Shown in pieces: positions 1 through 5,543 of a stretch of DNA of 6,053 nt. Both the position numbers and the translations under genes were made by a program. Numbering within the stretch: the first letter of the stretch is position 1; each line of letters starts with the position of its first letter. The stretch covers positions 1 to 6,053 of the forward strand of contig LJUF01000222.1 of NCBI GenBank assembly GCA_001303665.1, written 5' to 3'. The DNA comes from Phycisphaerae bacterium SM23_33. Its GTDB lineage: Bacteria > Planctomycetota > Phycisphaerae > SM23-33. The notes below the pieces were generated by a model, which saw only the letters and a program-made list of their open reading frames with translations, made no database searches and had not been told where the DNA came from.

Positions 1-1281
1 CAGCAGCGGTGGGACACGGCCGGCTGCTACGGCAGCCCCATGGGGCTGACCGCGAACCTGGACCGGATGGCCGGGCGGGGGGGCTGCTTCGAGCACGCCT
101 ACACCTGCCAGCCGGTGTGCGCCCCGGCCCGGGCCAGCCTCCAGACCGGCAAGTACGCCCTGGCCACGGGCGTCTGGCGGAACGGCCTGGCCCTGCCGCC
201 GACCGAGCGGACGCTGGCGCACTATTTCAAGCAGGCCGGCTACCGCGTGGGCTACGTCGGCAAGTGGCACCTGGGCGGCATGGGGGCCGAGCCCGTCCCG
301 CCGGAGCTGCGCGGCGGATACGCCGACTGCTGGCTGGCCTCCGACGTGCTGGAGTTCACCTCTCACCCCTACGAGGGACACGTCTTCGACGATGGCGGCC
401 GGGCGGTGGAGTTCAAGAACCAGTACCGCGTGGACGCCCTGACCGACTGGGCCCTGGAGTTCATCGGGCGCGGCGGCGAGCCGTTCTTCCTCTTCCTCAG
501 CTACATCGAGCCCCACCAGCAGAATGACATGAAGCGGCTGGTGGCCCCCGACGGCTACGCCGAGAGGTACCGCAACTGCCACGTCCCGGCCGACCTGCGG
601 AACCTGCCCGGCGACTGGATGCGCGAGCTTCCCGACTACTACGGCATGTGCGCCCGGCTGGACGAGGCCCTGGGCAGGATGCTGGCCCGGCTGGATGAGA
701 AGGGCCTGAGCGACAGCACGATCGTGCTGTTTACCTCCGACCACGGCTGCCACTTCCGCACCCGCAACAGCGAGTACAAGCGCTGCTGTTACGACGGCTG
801 CATCCGCATCCCCATGGTCTTCCAGGGTCCGGGGTTCGACCGCCGCTCGGTGATCCCCGAACTGGTCAGCCTGGTGGACCTGCCGCCGACGCTGCTGGCC
901 GCCGCCGGGCTGCCCGTGCCCGAGGCCATGCAAGGCCGCTCTGTGCTGCCGCTCCTGGACCGCCGCAACGATGACTGGCCCGAAGAGGCCTTCCTCCAGA
1001 TCAGCGAGGCCGAGGTCGGCCGCGCCATCCGCACCCGCCGCTGGAAGTACAGTGTGTATGCCCCCGGTCGCGACGGCGGCCGGCACGGCGACGACGGCGG
1101 CCAGGGCTACGTCGAACGCTACCTGTACGACCTGGCCGCCGACCCGGCCGAGCAGGTCAACCTCGTCGGCCGGCCGCAGTATCGCGAGGTCGCCGACCGG
1201 CTGCGAGAGCGCCTCATCCAGCGCATGCTCGCCGCCGGCGAACCCCAGCCCACCATCCGTCCGGCCGGCTTCTACGCCTGA
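1..1281 (+). CDS. Formylglycine-dependent sulfatase (family S1), 5'-truncated by the window edge
   Basis: Sulfatases of this family hydrolyse sulfate esters, often on sulfated glycans, using a Cys converted to formylglycine by a maturase. The reading frame is open from base 1, so the gene starts upstream; the first visible residues, QQRWD, normally lie within the first 10-20 residues of the mature fold, so little beyond a start, a possible signal peptide and the first metal-binding Asp is missing. Visible signatures (codon 1 = base 1): CAPAR at 40-44 followed by TG at 49-50, matching CxPxR(x4)TG, with Cys40 (118-120) the formylglycine precursor; GKWHLG with Lys88 and His90; PH with His172; the metal-binding SDHG with Asp247 and His248; Lys260; and a C-terminal LYDLAADPAEQVNL segment typical of the family. 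The 426 visible residues agree with a full-length protein of roughly 440. ATG at 40 is internal, just before the signature, and is not the start. The substrate cannot be told from sequence. The protein is Cys-rich around 250-266. Localisation is unknown because the N-terminus is absent. Family assignment is very secure. Confidence 0.96.
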   Translation, partial: QQRWDTAGCYGSPMGLTANLDRMAGRGGCFEHAYTCQPVCAPARASLQTGKYALATGVWRNGLALPPTERTLAHYFKQAGYRVGYVGKWHLGGMGAEPVPPELRGGYADCWLASDVLEFTSHPYEGHVFDDGGRAVEFKNQYRVDALTDWALEFIGRGGEPFFLFLSYIEPHQQNDMKRLVAPDGYAERYRNCHVPADLRNLPGDWMRELPDYYGMCARLDEALGRMLARLDEKGLSDSTIVLFTSDHGCHFRTRNSEYKRCCYDGCIRIPMVFQGPGFDRRSVIPELVSLVDLPPTLLAAAGLPVPEAMQGRSVLPLLDRRNDDWPEEAFLQISEAEVGRAIRTRRWKYSVYAPGRDGGRHGDDGGQGYVERYLYDLAADPAEQVNLVGRPQYREVADRLRERLIQRMLAAGEPQPTIRPAGFYA

Positions 1282-1302
1282 TTCGCCGCCCCGGACCCAT
1301 TG

Positions 1303-1330
1303 ACCGATCAGTCGGTTTCGGTTTTTCGTC
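1303..1330 (+). terminator. Weak intrinsic terminator-like hairpin after the sulfatase
   Basis: ACCGA (1303-1307) and TCGGT (1312-1316) pair around a TCAG loop, with one more possible G-U pair outside. The stem starts about 20 bases after the sulfatase stop, and a T-rich but interrupted tail (TTTCGGTTTTT) follows. The stem is short, so termination is plausible rather than shown. It would separate the sulfatase transcript from the promoter of the next gene. Confidence 0.4.
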
Positions 1331-1362
1331 GATCATTCTCGCCAATTCGGGTGCTTACCCGC

Positions 1363-1391
1363 TTGACAGGTATCCCAATGTGTTGTATGAT
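1363..1391 (+). promoter_or_regulatory. Near-consensus sigma70-type promoter for the PEP-CTERM protein gene
   Basis: TTGACA at 1363-1368 is a perfect -35 box. TATGAT at 1386-1391 matches the -10 consensus at five of six positions. The spacer is exactly 17 bases. Transcription should begin near 1398-1399, giving a leader of about 173 nt before the ATG at 1572. The region is less GC-rich than its surroundings. Such a close match in a GC-rich window is unlikely to be chance and suggests strong basal, housekeeping-sigma transcription. Confidence 0.75.
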
Positions 1392-1398
1392 CGTTCTC

Positions 1399-1571
1399 AG
1401 CCTGGGGACATTTCCTCTCGGAGGTTAGCTCCGCTCGAGCGCTCATGGTTTGTTACTGTGCGCTGACGAAAGGGCCGCTTCCCGACGTGTCGGCATTCCG
1501 TCAGGTTGAATGCAGAGCGGGTTGGTGGAAAAGCAATCCACTCGCAACGGCCTGGTGAGGGAGTGAGGGGC
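1399..1571 (+). promoter_or_regulatory. Long, possibly structured 5' leader of the PEP-CTERM protein gene
   Basis: This stretch lies between the predicted transcription start and the chosen start codon. It holds several dyads: CGGAG (1419-1423) pairs with CTCCG (1429-1433) and would bury a GGAGG; GCTCGAGC (1433-1440) is self-complementary; CTGACG (1463-1468) pairs with CGTCAG (1499-1504) and encloses a second hairpin, CCGA (1482-1485) with TCGG (1490-1493). No riboswitch class I know is recognisable. A 37-codon frame (1445-1558) exists but lacks a well-placed ribosome binding site. A regulatory role is inference from length and pairing only. Confidence 0.35.
1557..1563 (+). promoter_or_regulatory. 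Ribosome binding site that fixes the PEP-CTERM protein start at 1572
   Basis: GAGGGAG lies 8 bases before the ATG at 1572, a normal Shine-Dalgarno distance. A second purine run (GAGGGG, 1565-1570) is too close to be used. No comparable site precedes the in-frame TTG at 1506. The ATG also places a standard signal peptide at the N-terminus, which supports this start. Confidence 0.6.
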
Positions 1572-3413
1572 ATGACGCGAGCACGATCTTTCTCAATAGC
1601 GAGCGGCTTTCTGTGCATGATCTTTGCGGCCTGCTCGTTGAGTCCCGGCGCGGAGCTCACATCCTGGGTGCGGGATGCGGCGACCCCAGGGTCCTGGCAC
1701 GACCCGGGTAACTGGACCACGCGGGTGCCGGGCTCCGAGAGCACGGCCCTCATCGATAACCGCGGAACCGCAGAGATAGCCGCCGGTGATGCCGATGCAA
1801 ATGCCCTTCTTGTGGGATTGGTGGGAGGCGGCGCGGTTGTTCACACTGCTGGAACGTTCACCGTCCACAATGTGTCGGTGCCCGCATTCGTACTGGGTCG
1901 AACTGAGGCGGCGAACGGCGCCTACGAACTCGGGGGCAGCGGACGGATTCTTGCTCCGGCGGAGTATGTCGGGTACTCGGGCACGGGAGAGTTCTACCAG
2001 TACGGCGGGACGAACGCCATAGCCGGCAACCTCTGCCTGGCGTACGGTGGCGTGGGCTCCGGAACCTACTACCTCGGCCAGGGCCTCCTCGAGACGGTGA
2101 ACGAATACATCGGCGGGGATCCGGAAGACGACGACTGTCTGACCTCCTGCACAGCCGAGCTGAGCCAGGACGCAGGAACTCACCTGGTTCACGAGGCCTT
2201 GGTCGTGGGGGCAAGTTTCTTCTCCGTGGGGACGTTCAACCTGAACGATGGGACCCTGGGCGCCGGCGGCGTCATTGTGGGTAACTACGGAACGGGCTAT
2301 TTCAATCAGAACGGCGGGCGGCACACGGTCGCGGGCCAGCTCCTCCTGGGGAACGAAACGAGCAGCGAGGGCACATACTCACTGAGTGGTGGGGAGCTTG
2401 AAACCAACCAGACGAGGGTCGGAAGCCGCTTCCTGACACGCGGCGTCTTCAAGCAGACCGGGGGCACGCACACCACCGGGGGTCTGGAGGTGGGCAGACA
2501 GTCCTCCAGCTCAGGCTCGTACGTGATGACGGGCGGTCAACTGGCAGTCGGCTGGATCTCGATAGGCCGGGGATGGTTCGCGCAGTCCGGCGATTCGTGC
2601 GTCACTGCCGAAAGCATTAGTTCCAGCATGTTCGGCCATTATGAGATCGCCGGTGGAGAGTTGATCCTCGACCACGCTTGGGAAGGAGCCATCAGTCAGA
2701 AGGGCGGAACTGTCACGGTGGCGGACCTGGCCACGACGTATGCTATCCACGGCGGGTCGCTGATTGCCGGAAGGTTTAGGGCCCGCGGTGAGTTCACCAT
2801 CGCTAGTCCGGAGGCGGGGATCACGATTACCGAAGGGCTGTCCTTCGGCGGCTCGACGGAGCTTACGGCGGTCCCGGGCAGTTGCATCCACATGGCCGGG
2901 GCGTCTCTCAGCAGCACAAGCCACCACGCGCCGAACCTTCACGACCTGGTCAATCTCGAGATGGTCTTCGAAGGCGGGGTCAACGTGGTGAGTACCTTTG
3001 AGGTGGCGGGGGCCGAAGGCGGTGGGTTCGTCGGGAACTTCGCTTTGGGCCGCCTCACCCTGGGCAATTCGGACGTGGGGAGAGTGCAACTGGTGGATCT
3101 GTCGGACAACCTGGAGGACGGCGAAAGCGAGTGCCTGTTCGTGCTGGCCATGGAGATCGGGGTCGGGTCGTCCCTCGACCTGAACGCCCTGACGCTGTAT
3201 GTTGACGGCGACGTTGAGGTTATTCTCGATACCTACATTGGCGGGGGAAACAACGGAAGGCTTCTCGACAGCACGCTCGCGGGCGCACAGTATCTCGACG
3301 CCGTTTACGATTCGGCTAACGACTGGACGACAGTCAAAGTGATCCCCGAGCCGGCCGCGGCGGCGCTGCTGTCGTTGGGCATGCTCGCGATGATCTGTCG
3401 TCGGAAGCGATAG
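1572..3413 (+). CDS. Exported beta-repeat protein with a PEP-CTERM sorting and anchor signal
   Basis: A 613-residue exported protein, probably surface-associated and processed by an exosortase; its biochemical role is unknown. Residues 1-28 form a signal peptide: MTRAR, a hydrophobic core around 8-20, then a probable cleavage near SPGA-E (27/28). FAAC at 18-21 is a poor lipobox, so a lipoprotein is less likely. Residues 31-61 (SW..PGSWHDPGNW...VPG) resemble the N-terminal strand region common in planctomycete PEP-CTERM proteins. Residues about 90-400 are degenerate glycine-rich repeats of about 24 residues, alternating FxQxGGT and YxLxGG centres (142, 167, 198, 222, 244, 269, 293, 317, 336, 357, with less regular ones near 374 and 390), each often followed by a hydrophobic strand and VG; this predicts a beta-solenoid. 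Residues about 400-589 are a non-repeat beta-rich region. VIPEP (590-594), a hydrophobic helix and the basic end CRRKR form the tripartite PEP-CTERM signal. Start chosen by ribosome binding site and signal peptide. Its first codons are less GC3-biased than those of neighbouring genes. No catalytic domain is recognised. Confidence 0.9.
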   Translation: MTRARSFSIASGFLCMIFAACSLSPGAELTSWVRDAATPGSWHDPGNWTTRVPGSESTALIDNRGTAEIAAGDADANALLVGLVGGGAVVHTAGTFTVHNVSVPAFVLGRTEAANGAYELGGSGRILAPAEYVGYSGTGEFYQYGGTNAIAGNLCLAYGGVGSGTYYLGQGLLETVNEYIGGDPEDDDCLTSCTAELSQDAGTHLVHEALVVGASFFSVGTFNLNDGTLGAGGVIVGNYGTGYFNQNGGRHTVAGQLLLGNETSSEGTYSLSGGELETNQTRVGSRFLTRGVFKQTGGTHTTGGLEVGRQSSSSGSYVMTGGQLAVGWISIGRGWFAQSGDSCVTAESISSSMFGHYEIAGGELILDHAWEGAISQKGGTVTVADLATTYAIHGGSLIAGRFRARGEFTIASPEAGITITEGLSFGGSTELTAVPGSCIHMAGASLSSTSHHAPNLHDLVNLEMVFEGGVNVVSTFEVAGAEGGGFVGNFALGRLTLGNSDVGRVQLVDLSDNLEDGESECLFVLAMEIGVGSSLDLNALTLYVDGDVEVILDTYIGGGNNGRLLDSTLAGAQYLDAVYDSANDWTTVKVIPEPAAAALLSLGMLAMICRRKR

Positions 3414-3444
3414 CGGTCCCCTCAAGGTCACCAAGACAACTGTG

Positions 3445-3466
3445 CGCGGCCGGCGAACCCGCCGCG
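3445..3466. terminator. GC-rich hairpin between convergent genes, candidate bidirectional terminator
   Basis: CGCGGC (3445-3450) and GCCGCG (3461-3466) are perfect inverted arms around a 10-base loop. Alternatively CGGCG (3451-3455) pairs with CGCCG (3460-3464) around AACC. The site lies about 31 bases after the PEP-CTERM stop and about 44 bases after the oxidoreductase stop on the other strand, where a shared terminator would be expected. Neither side carries a T-tract, so this is not a canonical intrinsic terminator. Confidence 0.35.
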
Positions 3467-3509
3467 GTAGATCCTGATAGTCCGCTGCCTCTGTGGCGGT
3501 CGCTGCTTC

Positions 3510-4685
3510 TCAGGCCGGGTATTTGCCCAGCAGCTTCTTCAGCTCGGCGTTGGCGCGGCGGCGGATGTTCTCGCTCTTGCCGGTGCCGTGCTTCCGGGCC
3601 AGTTCCGTCAGCAGCCGCTCCATCTCGGCGGCGTTCACCGGCAGCTCCACCGGCTTGTTCTTGTAGCCGGCGATGTAGATGGCGTTGGACAGCTCCAGCT
3701 CGTTGATGCCCTCCTGCCCGGTGGCGGCCAGGGGCCTGCCGTGCAGGACGTGGCCGACGAAGGCGCGGATGATGTTGATGTGGCTGCCGCGGATGTTGGG
3801 CAGGGGCACGTCCCTCCAGGTGCATTCGGGCGGCCGCATGCCCGCCTTGGCGCCCAGCAGGTGTTTCCTGATGGACAGGACGTTCAGCTTGGCCAGCCGC
3901 AGCTTGCCGCCCTCGGCCACCAGCGTGCCCTTGTCGCCGCAGACCATCATCTGCTCCAGGCCGGGGGCCTCGGCCGTGGTGGCGTAGATGTACCCGGTCT
4001 TGCCCTTGCCGTAGTCCAGCACGGCGTTGGCGGTGTTCTCCACCTCAATCTTGTGGTGCCGGGTGTCGACGGTGGCGACCACGCGGCGCGGCATGCCGCC
4101 GATCCACTGGAACAGGTCCAGCGAGTGCGGGGCCTGGTTGATCAGCACGCCCCCGCCCTCGCCCAGCCAGGTGCCGCGCCAGGCCCCCGAGTCGTAGTAG
4201 AACTGGGTGCGGTACCAACTGGAGCAGATCATCTGCACGCGGAAGATCTCGCCGACGGCCCCGGCCTGGACCATGTCCTTCATCTTCCGCATTTCGGGGC
4301 GGTTGCGCTGCTGGAACATGACGCCCATGGCCACGCGGCGTTTTTTGCATTCGGCCACCGCGGCCCGGGCCGGGCCCACCGACACCGCCACGGGCTTCTC
4401 GCACAGCACGTGCAGGCCCCGCCGCGCCGCCGCGATGGTCAGCGGCGGGTGGTGGTAGTGCGGCGTGCCGATGATGACGGCATCTACCAGCCCCGAGTCC
4501 ATCAGGGCGTAGCCGTCCTTGAACCAGGGCACGCCGTGTTCCTTCCCGAGCCTCTCGGCCATTTCGGGGCGGATATCCGCGACGGCCGCCAGGCGGAAGT
4601 CCCCGGCCTTGGCCTGAACGATCTGCCGGGCGTGGCTGCTGCCGATGACCCCGCACCCGATGATCCCAAACCGCACTCTCTTCAT
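3510..4685 (-). CDS. Gfo/Idh/MocA-family NAD(P)-dependent oxidoreductase
   Basis: Members of this family oxidise or reduce hydroxyl groups of sugars, inositols and related compounds in the cytoplasm with NAD(P). The 391-residue protein shows the N-terminal Rossmann fold (about 1-125): GCGVIG at 10-15 for dinucleotide binding and CEKP at 95-98, whose Lys97 is the usual catalytic or cofactor-contacting Lys. The C-terminal alpha/beta domain (about 130-370) has GEGGGVLINQAPHSLDL at 175-191; His187 aligns with the catalytic His of the family's DxGxHxxD motif, but Asn183 stands where Asp is usual. Length is normal. The start at 4685 gives the standard MKRVRFGIIGCG opening and follows a good ribosome binding site; an upstream in-frame ATG at 4766 would add 27 unlikely residues. 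There is no signal peptide or Tat motif, unlike many secreted planctomycete paralogues. It is transcribed alone, divergent from trpF and convergent with the PEP-CTERM gene. Substrate is unknown; a role in sugar or glycan catabolism is inferred. Confidence 0.95.
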   Translation of the reverse strand: MKRVRFGIIGCGVIGSSHARQIVQAKAGDFRLAAVADIRPEMAERLGKEHGVPWFKDGYALMDSGLVDAVIIGTPHYHHPPLTIAAARRGLHVLCEKPVAVSVGPARAAVAECKKRRVAMGVMFQQRNRPEMRKMKDMVQAGAVGEIFRVQMICSSWYRTQFYYDSGAWRGTWLGEGGGVLINQAPHSLDLFQWIGGMPRRVVATVDTRHHKIEVENTANAVLDYGKGKTGYIYATTAEAPGLEQMMVCGDKGTLVAEGGKLRLAKLNVLSIRKHLLGAKAGMRPPECTWRDVPLPNIRGSHINIIRAFVGHVLHGRPLAATGQEGINELELSNAIYIAGYKNKPVELPVNAAEMERLLTELARKHGTGKSENIRRRANAELKKLLGKYPA

Positions 4686-4691
4686 AACCGT

Positions 4692-4702
4692 CTTCCTTTC
4701 CT
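4692..4702 (-). promoter_or_regulatory. Ribosome binding site of the oxidoreductase gene
   Basis: Read on the - strand, AGGAAAGGAAG ends 6 bases before the ATG at 4685. It decides this start over the in-frame upstream ATG at 4766, which has no such site and lies upstream of the candidate promoter. Confidence 0.7.
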
Positions 4703-4729
4703 GCTCTGCTGGCGTACGCACGAGCCGGC

Positions 4730-4758
4730 AGTGTACCGGCCGCCCTGCCGCACGGCAA
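4730..4758 (-). promoter_or_regulatory. Candidate promoter for the oxidoreductase gene
   Basis: On the - strand, TTGCCG (4758-4753) and TACACT (4735-4730) each match the sigma70 hexamers at four of six positions, with a 17-base spacer. Transcription would start near 4723, giving a leader of about 38 nt with the ribosome binding site at its end. Two small dyads overlap it: TGCCG/CGGCA (4746-4757) on the -35 box and GCCGG/CCGGC (4724-4740) around the -10 box, possible operator sites. In so GC-rich a region this is only moderate evidence. Confidence 0.4.
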
Positions 4759-4769
4759 GGACGCATCGG

Positions 4770-4792
4770 CCGCCCCGCCGGCGCCGGGGCGG
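4770..4792. repeat. Perfect 8-bp inverted repeat in the divergent intergenic region
   Basis: CCGCCCCG (4770-4777) and CGGGGCGG (4785-4792) are exact reverse complements separated by 7 bases. The repeat sits between the two candidate -35 boxes, as a shared operator for the divergent genes might. It is made only of G and C, so chance or a DNA-level hairpin are alternatives. Confidence 0.4.
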
Positions 4793-4815
4793 GACTTGGG
4801 TTTGCCGCCGGGGTG

Positions 4816-4844
4816 TTGGCAGCAGGGCGTGGGGGGGCTATAGT
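4816..4844 (+). promoter_or_regulatory. Candidate trpF promoter predicting a leaderless mRNA
   Basis: TTGGCA (4816-4821) and TATAGT (4839-4844) each match the sigma70 hexamers at five of six positions, with a 17-base spacer. Transcription would begin at about 4851-4853, at or within two bases of the trpF ATG (4853). This agrees with the lack of any Shine-Dalgarno sequence close to that ATG. The spacer contains a run of seven G (4831-4837). Confidence 0.6.
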
Positions 4845-4852
4845 GGGCTTCG

Positions 4853-5536
4853 ATGCAGCGTGTACGCGTAAAGATCGAAGGGCTGCGGGACCCGATGCAG
4901 GCCCGGAAGATCGCCCAGATGGGGGCGGACGCGATCGGGCTGGTGTTCGCCCCCTCGCCGCGCTGGGTGTCTCCGGAGCAGGCCCGGGCGGTGGCGGACG
5001 TGCTGCCGCCGCTGGTGGTGGCGGTGGGGGTGTTCGTGGACGCCGACGCCGAGGTCATCAACCGCGTCGCCGCCCGGGTCGGGCTGGCCATGGCGCAGCT
5101 TCACGGGGATGAGCCGCCGGAGATCGTGGAGTCGCTGAGCGTGCCGTGCATCAAGGCCTTCCGCGTTCGCACGCCGGAGTGGATCGCCGAGGTCCGAAGC
5201 TGGCTGGAGGGCGTGCGCTCGCGGCGGCGGGTGGCGGGCATCCTGCTGGACGCGTACAACCCGGAGGCCCGCGGGGGCACGGGCCAGCGGTTCAACTGGG
5301 AATGGGTGGCCGAGGCCCGCATGGCGGGCAAGACGGCCGGCCTGCCGCCGCTCGTGCTCGCCGGGGGACTGGACGACGCGAACGTCTCCGACGCCATCGA
5401 GATCGTGCAGCCCTGGGCCGTGGACGTCGCCAGCGGCGTGGAGGCCTCCCCCGGCGTCAAGGACCTGAAGAAGGTCGAAGACTTCATCCGCGCCACGCGC
5501 GAAGGCAAGGAGCTGCACAGCGAGTTCTGGTTGTGA
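4853..5536 (+). CDS. trpF: Phosphoribosylanthranilate isomerase (TrpF) with Glu in place of the catalytic Cys
   Basis: TrpF converts phosphoribosylanthranilate to the carboxyphenylamino deoxyribulose phosphate, the third step of tryptophan synthesis from chorismate, in the cytoplasm. The 227-residue protein spans the whole single-domain TIM barrel: VKIEGL at 6-11 (usually VKICGL), GLVFAPSPRWVSP at 29-41, QLHGDE at 82-87, IKAFRV at 100-105, LLDA at 131-134, GGTG at 141-144, LAGGL at 169-173 with NV at 177-178, and DVASGVE at 191-197 followed by PG.KD. Arg37 and Asp133 align with the phosphate-site Arg and the general-acid Asp (Asp126 in Thermotoga maritima). The general-base Cys (Cys7 there) is replaced by Glu9, codon GAA at 4877-4879. 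The last 14 or so residues extend beyond the usual end. The ATG at 4853 is the first after an in-frame stop at 4841 and has no Shine-Dalgarno site. No other trp gene is in view; a URO-D-like gene follows after 7 bases. Family membership is secure; full TrpF activity is less so because of the substitution. Confidence 0.93.
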   Translation: MQRVRVKIEGLRDPMQARKIAQMGADAIGLVFAPSPRWVSPEQARAVADVLPPLVVAVGVFVDADAEVINRVAARVGLAMAQLHGDEPPEIVESLSVPCIKAFRVRTPEWIAEVRSWLEGVRSRRRVAGILLDAYNPEARGGTGQRFNWEWVAEARMAGKTAGLPPLVLAGGLDDANVSDAIEIVQPWAVDVASGVEASPGVKDLKKVEDFIRATREGKELHSEFWL

Positions 5537-5543
5537 GGCGGAG

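Noticed and set aside
40..1281. ATG at 40 as the true sulfatase start
   Set aside because: The frame is open from base 1 and the upstream codons encode the conserved QQRWDTAGCYG stretch of sulfatases, so the gene begins before the window.
1445..1558. A 37-codon frame (starting MVCYCALTKG) in the PEP-CTERM leader
   Set aside because: The nearest purine-rich site (GGAGG, 1420-1424) is 20 bases away and in a hairpin, the composition is unlike a known leader peptide, and nothing independent supports translation. Its end 13 bases before the ATG at 1572 would allow coupling, so conservation could revive it.
1506..1571. Upstream TTG start for the PEP-CTERM protein, adding 22 residues
   Set aside because: It would put a polar segment before the signal peptide and lacks a ribosome binding site; the ATG at 1572 has both signals in place.
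2511..3434. A 307-codon - strand open frame opposite the PEP-CTERM gene (and a similar one at 1593-2324)
   Set aside because: Both are shadows of the repeat-protein gene, with no recognisable domains, signal or ribosome binding site; the + strand has a signal peptide, repeats and PEP-CTERM.
3588..4871. A 427-codon + strand open frame opposite the oxidoreductase gene
   Set aside because: It lies antisense to a clear Gfo/Idh/MocA gene, its product is a low-complexity Ala/Gly/His/Val-rich sequence with no motif, and it exists because high GC makes stops rare.
4845..5518. Long - strand open frames opposite trpF (4838-5518 and 4045-5091)
   Set aside because: They are antisense to trpF or in a wrong frame of the oxidoreductase, and the translations are low-complexity.
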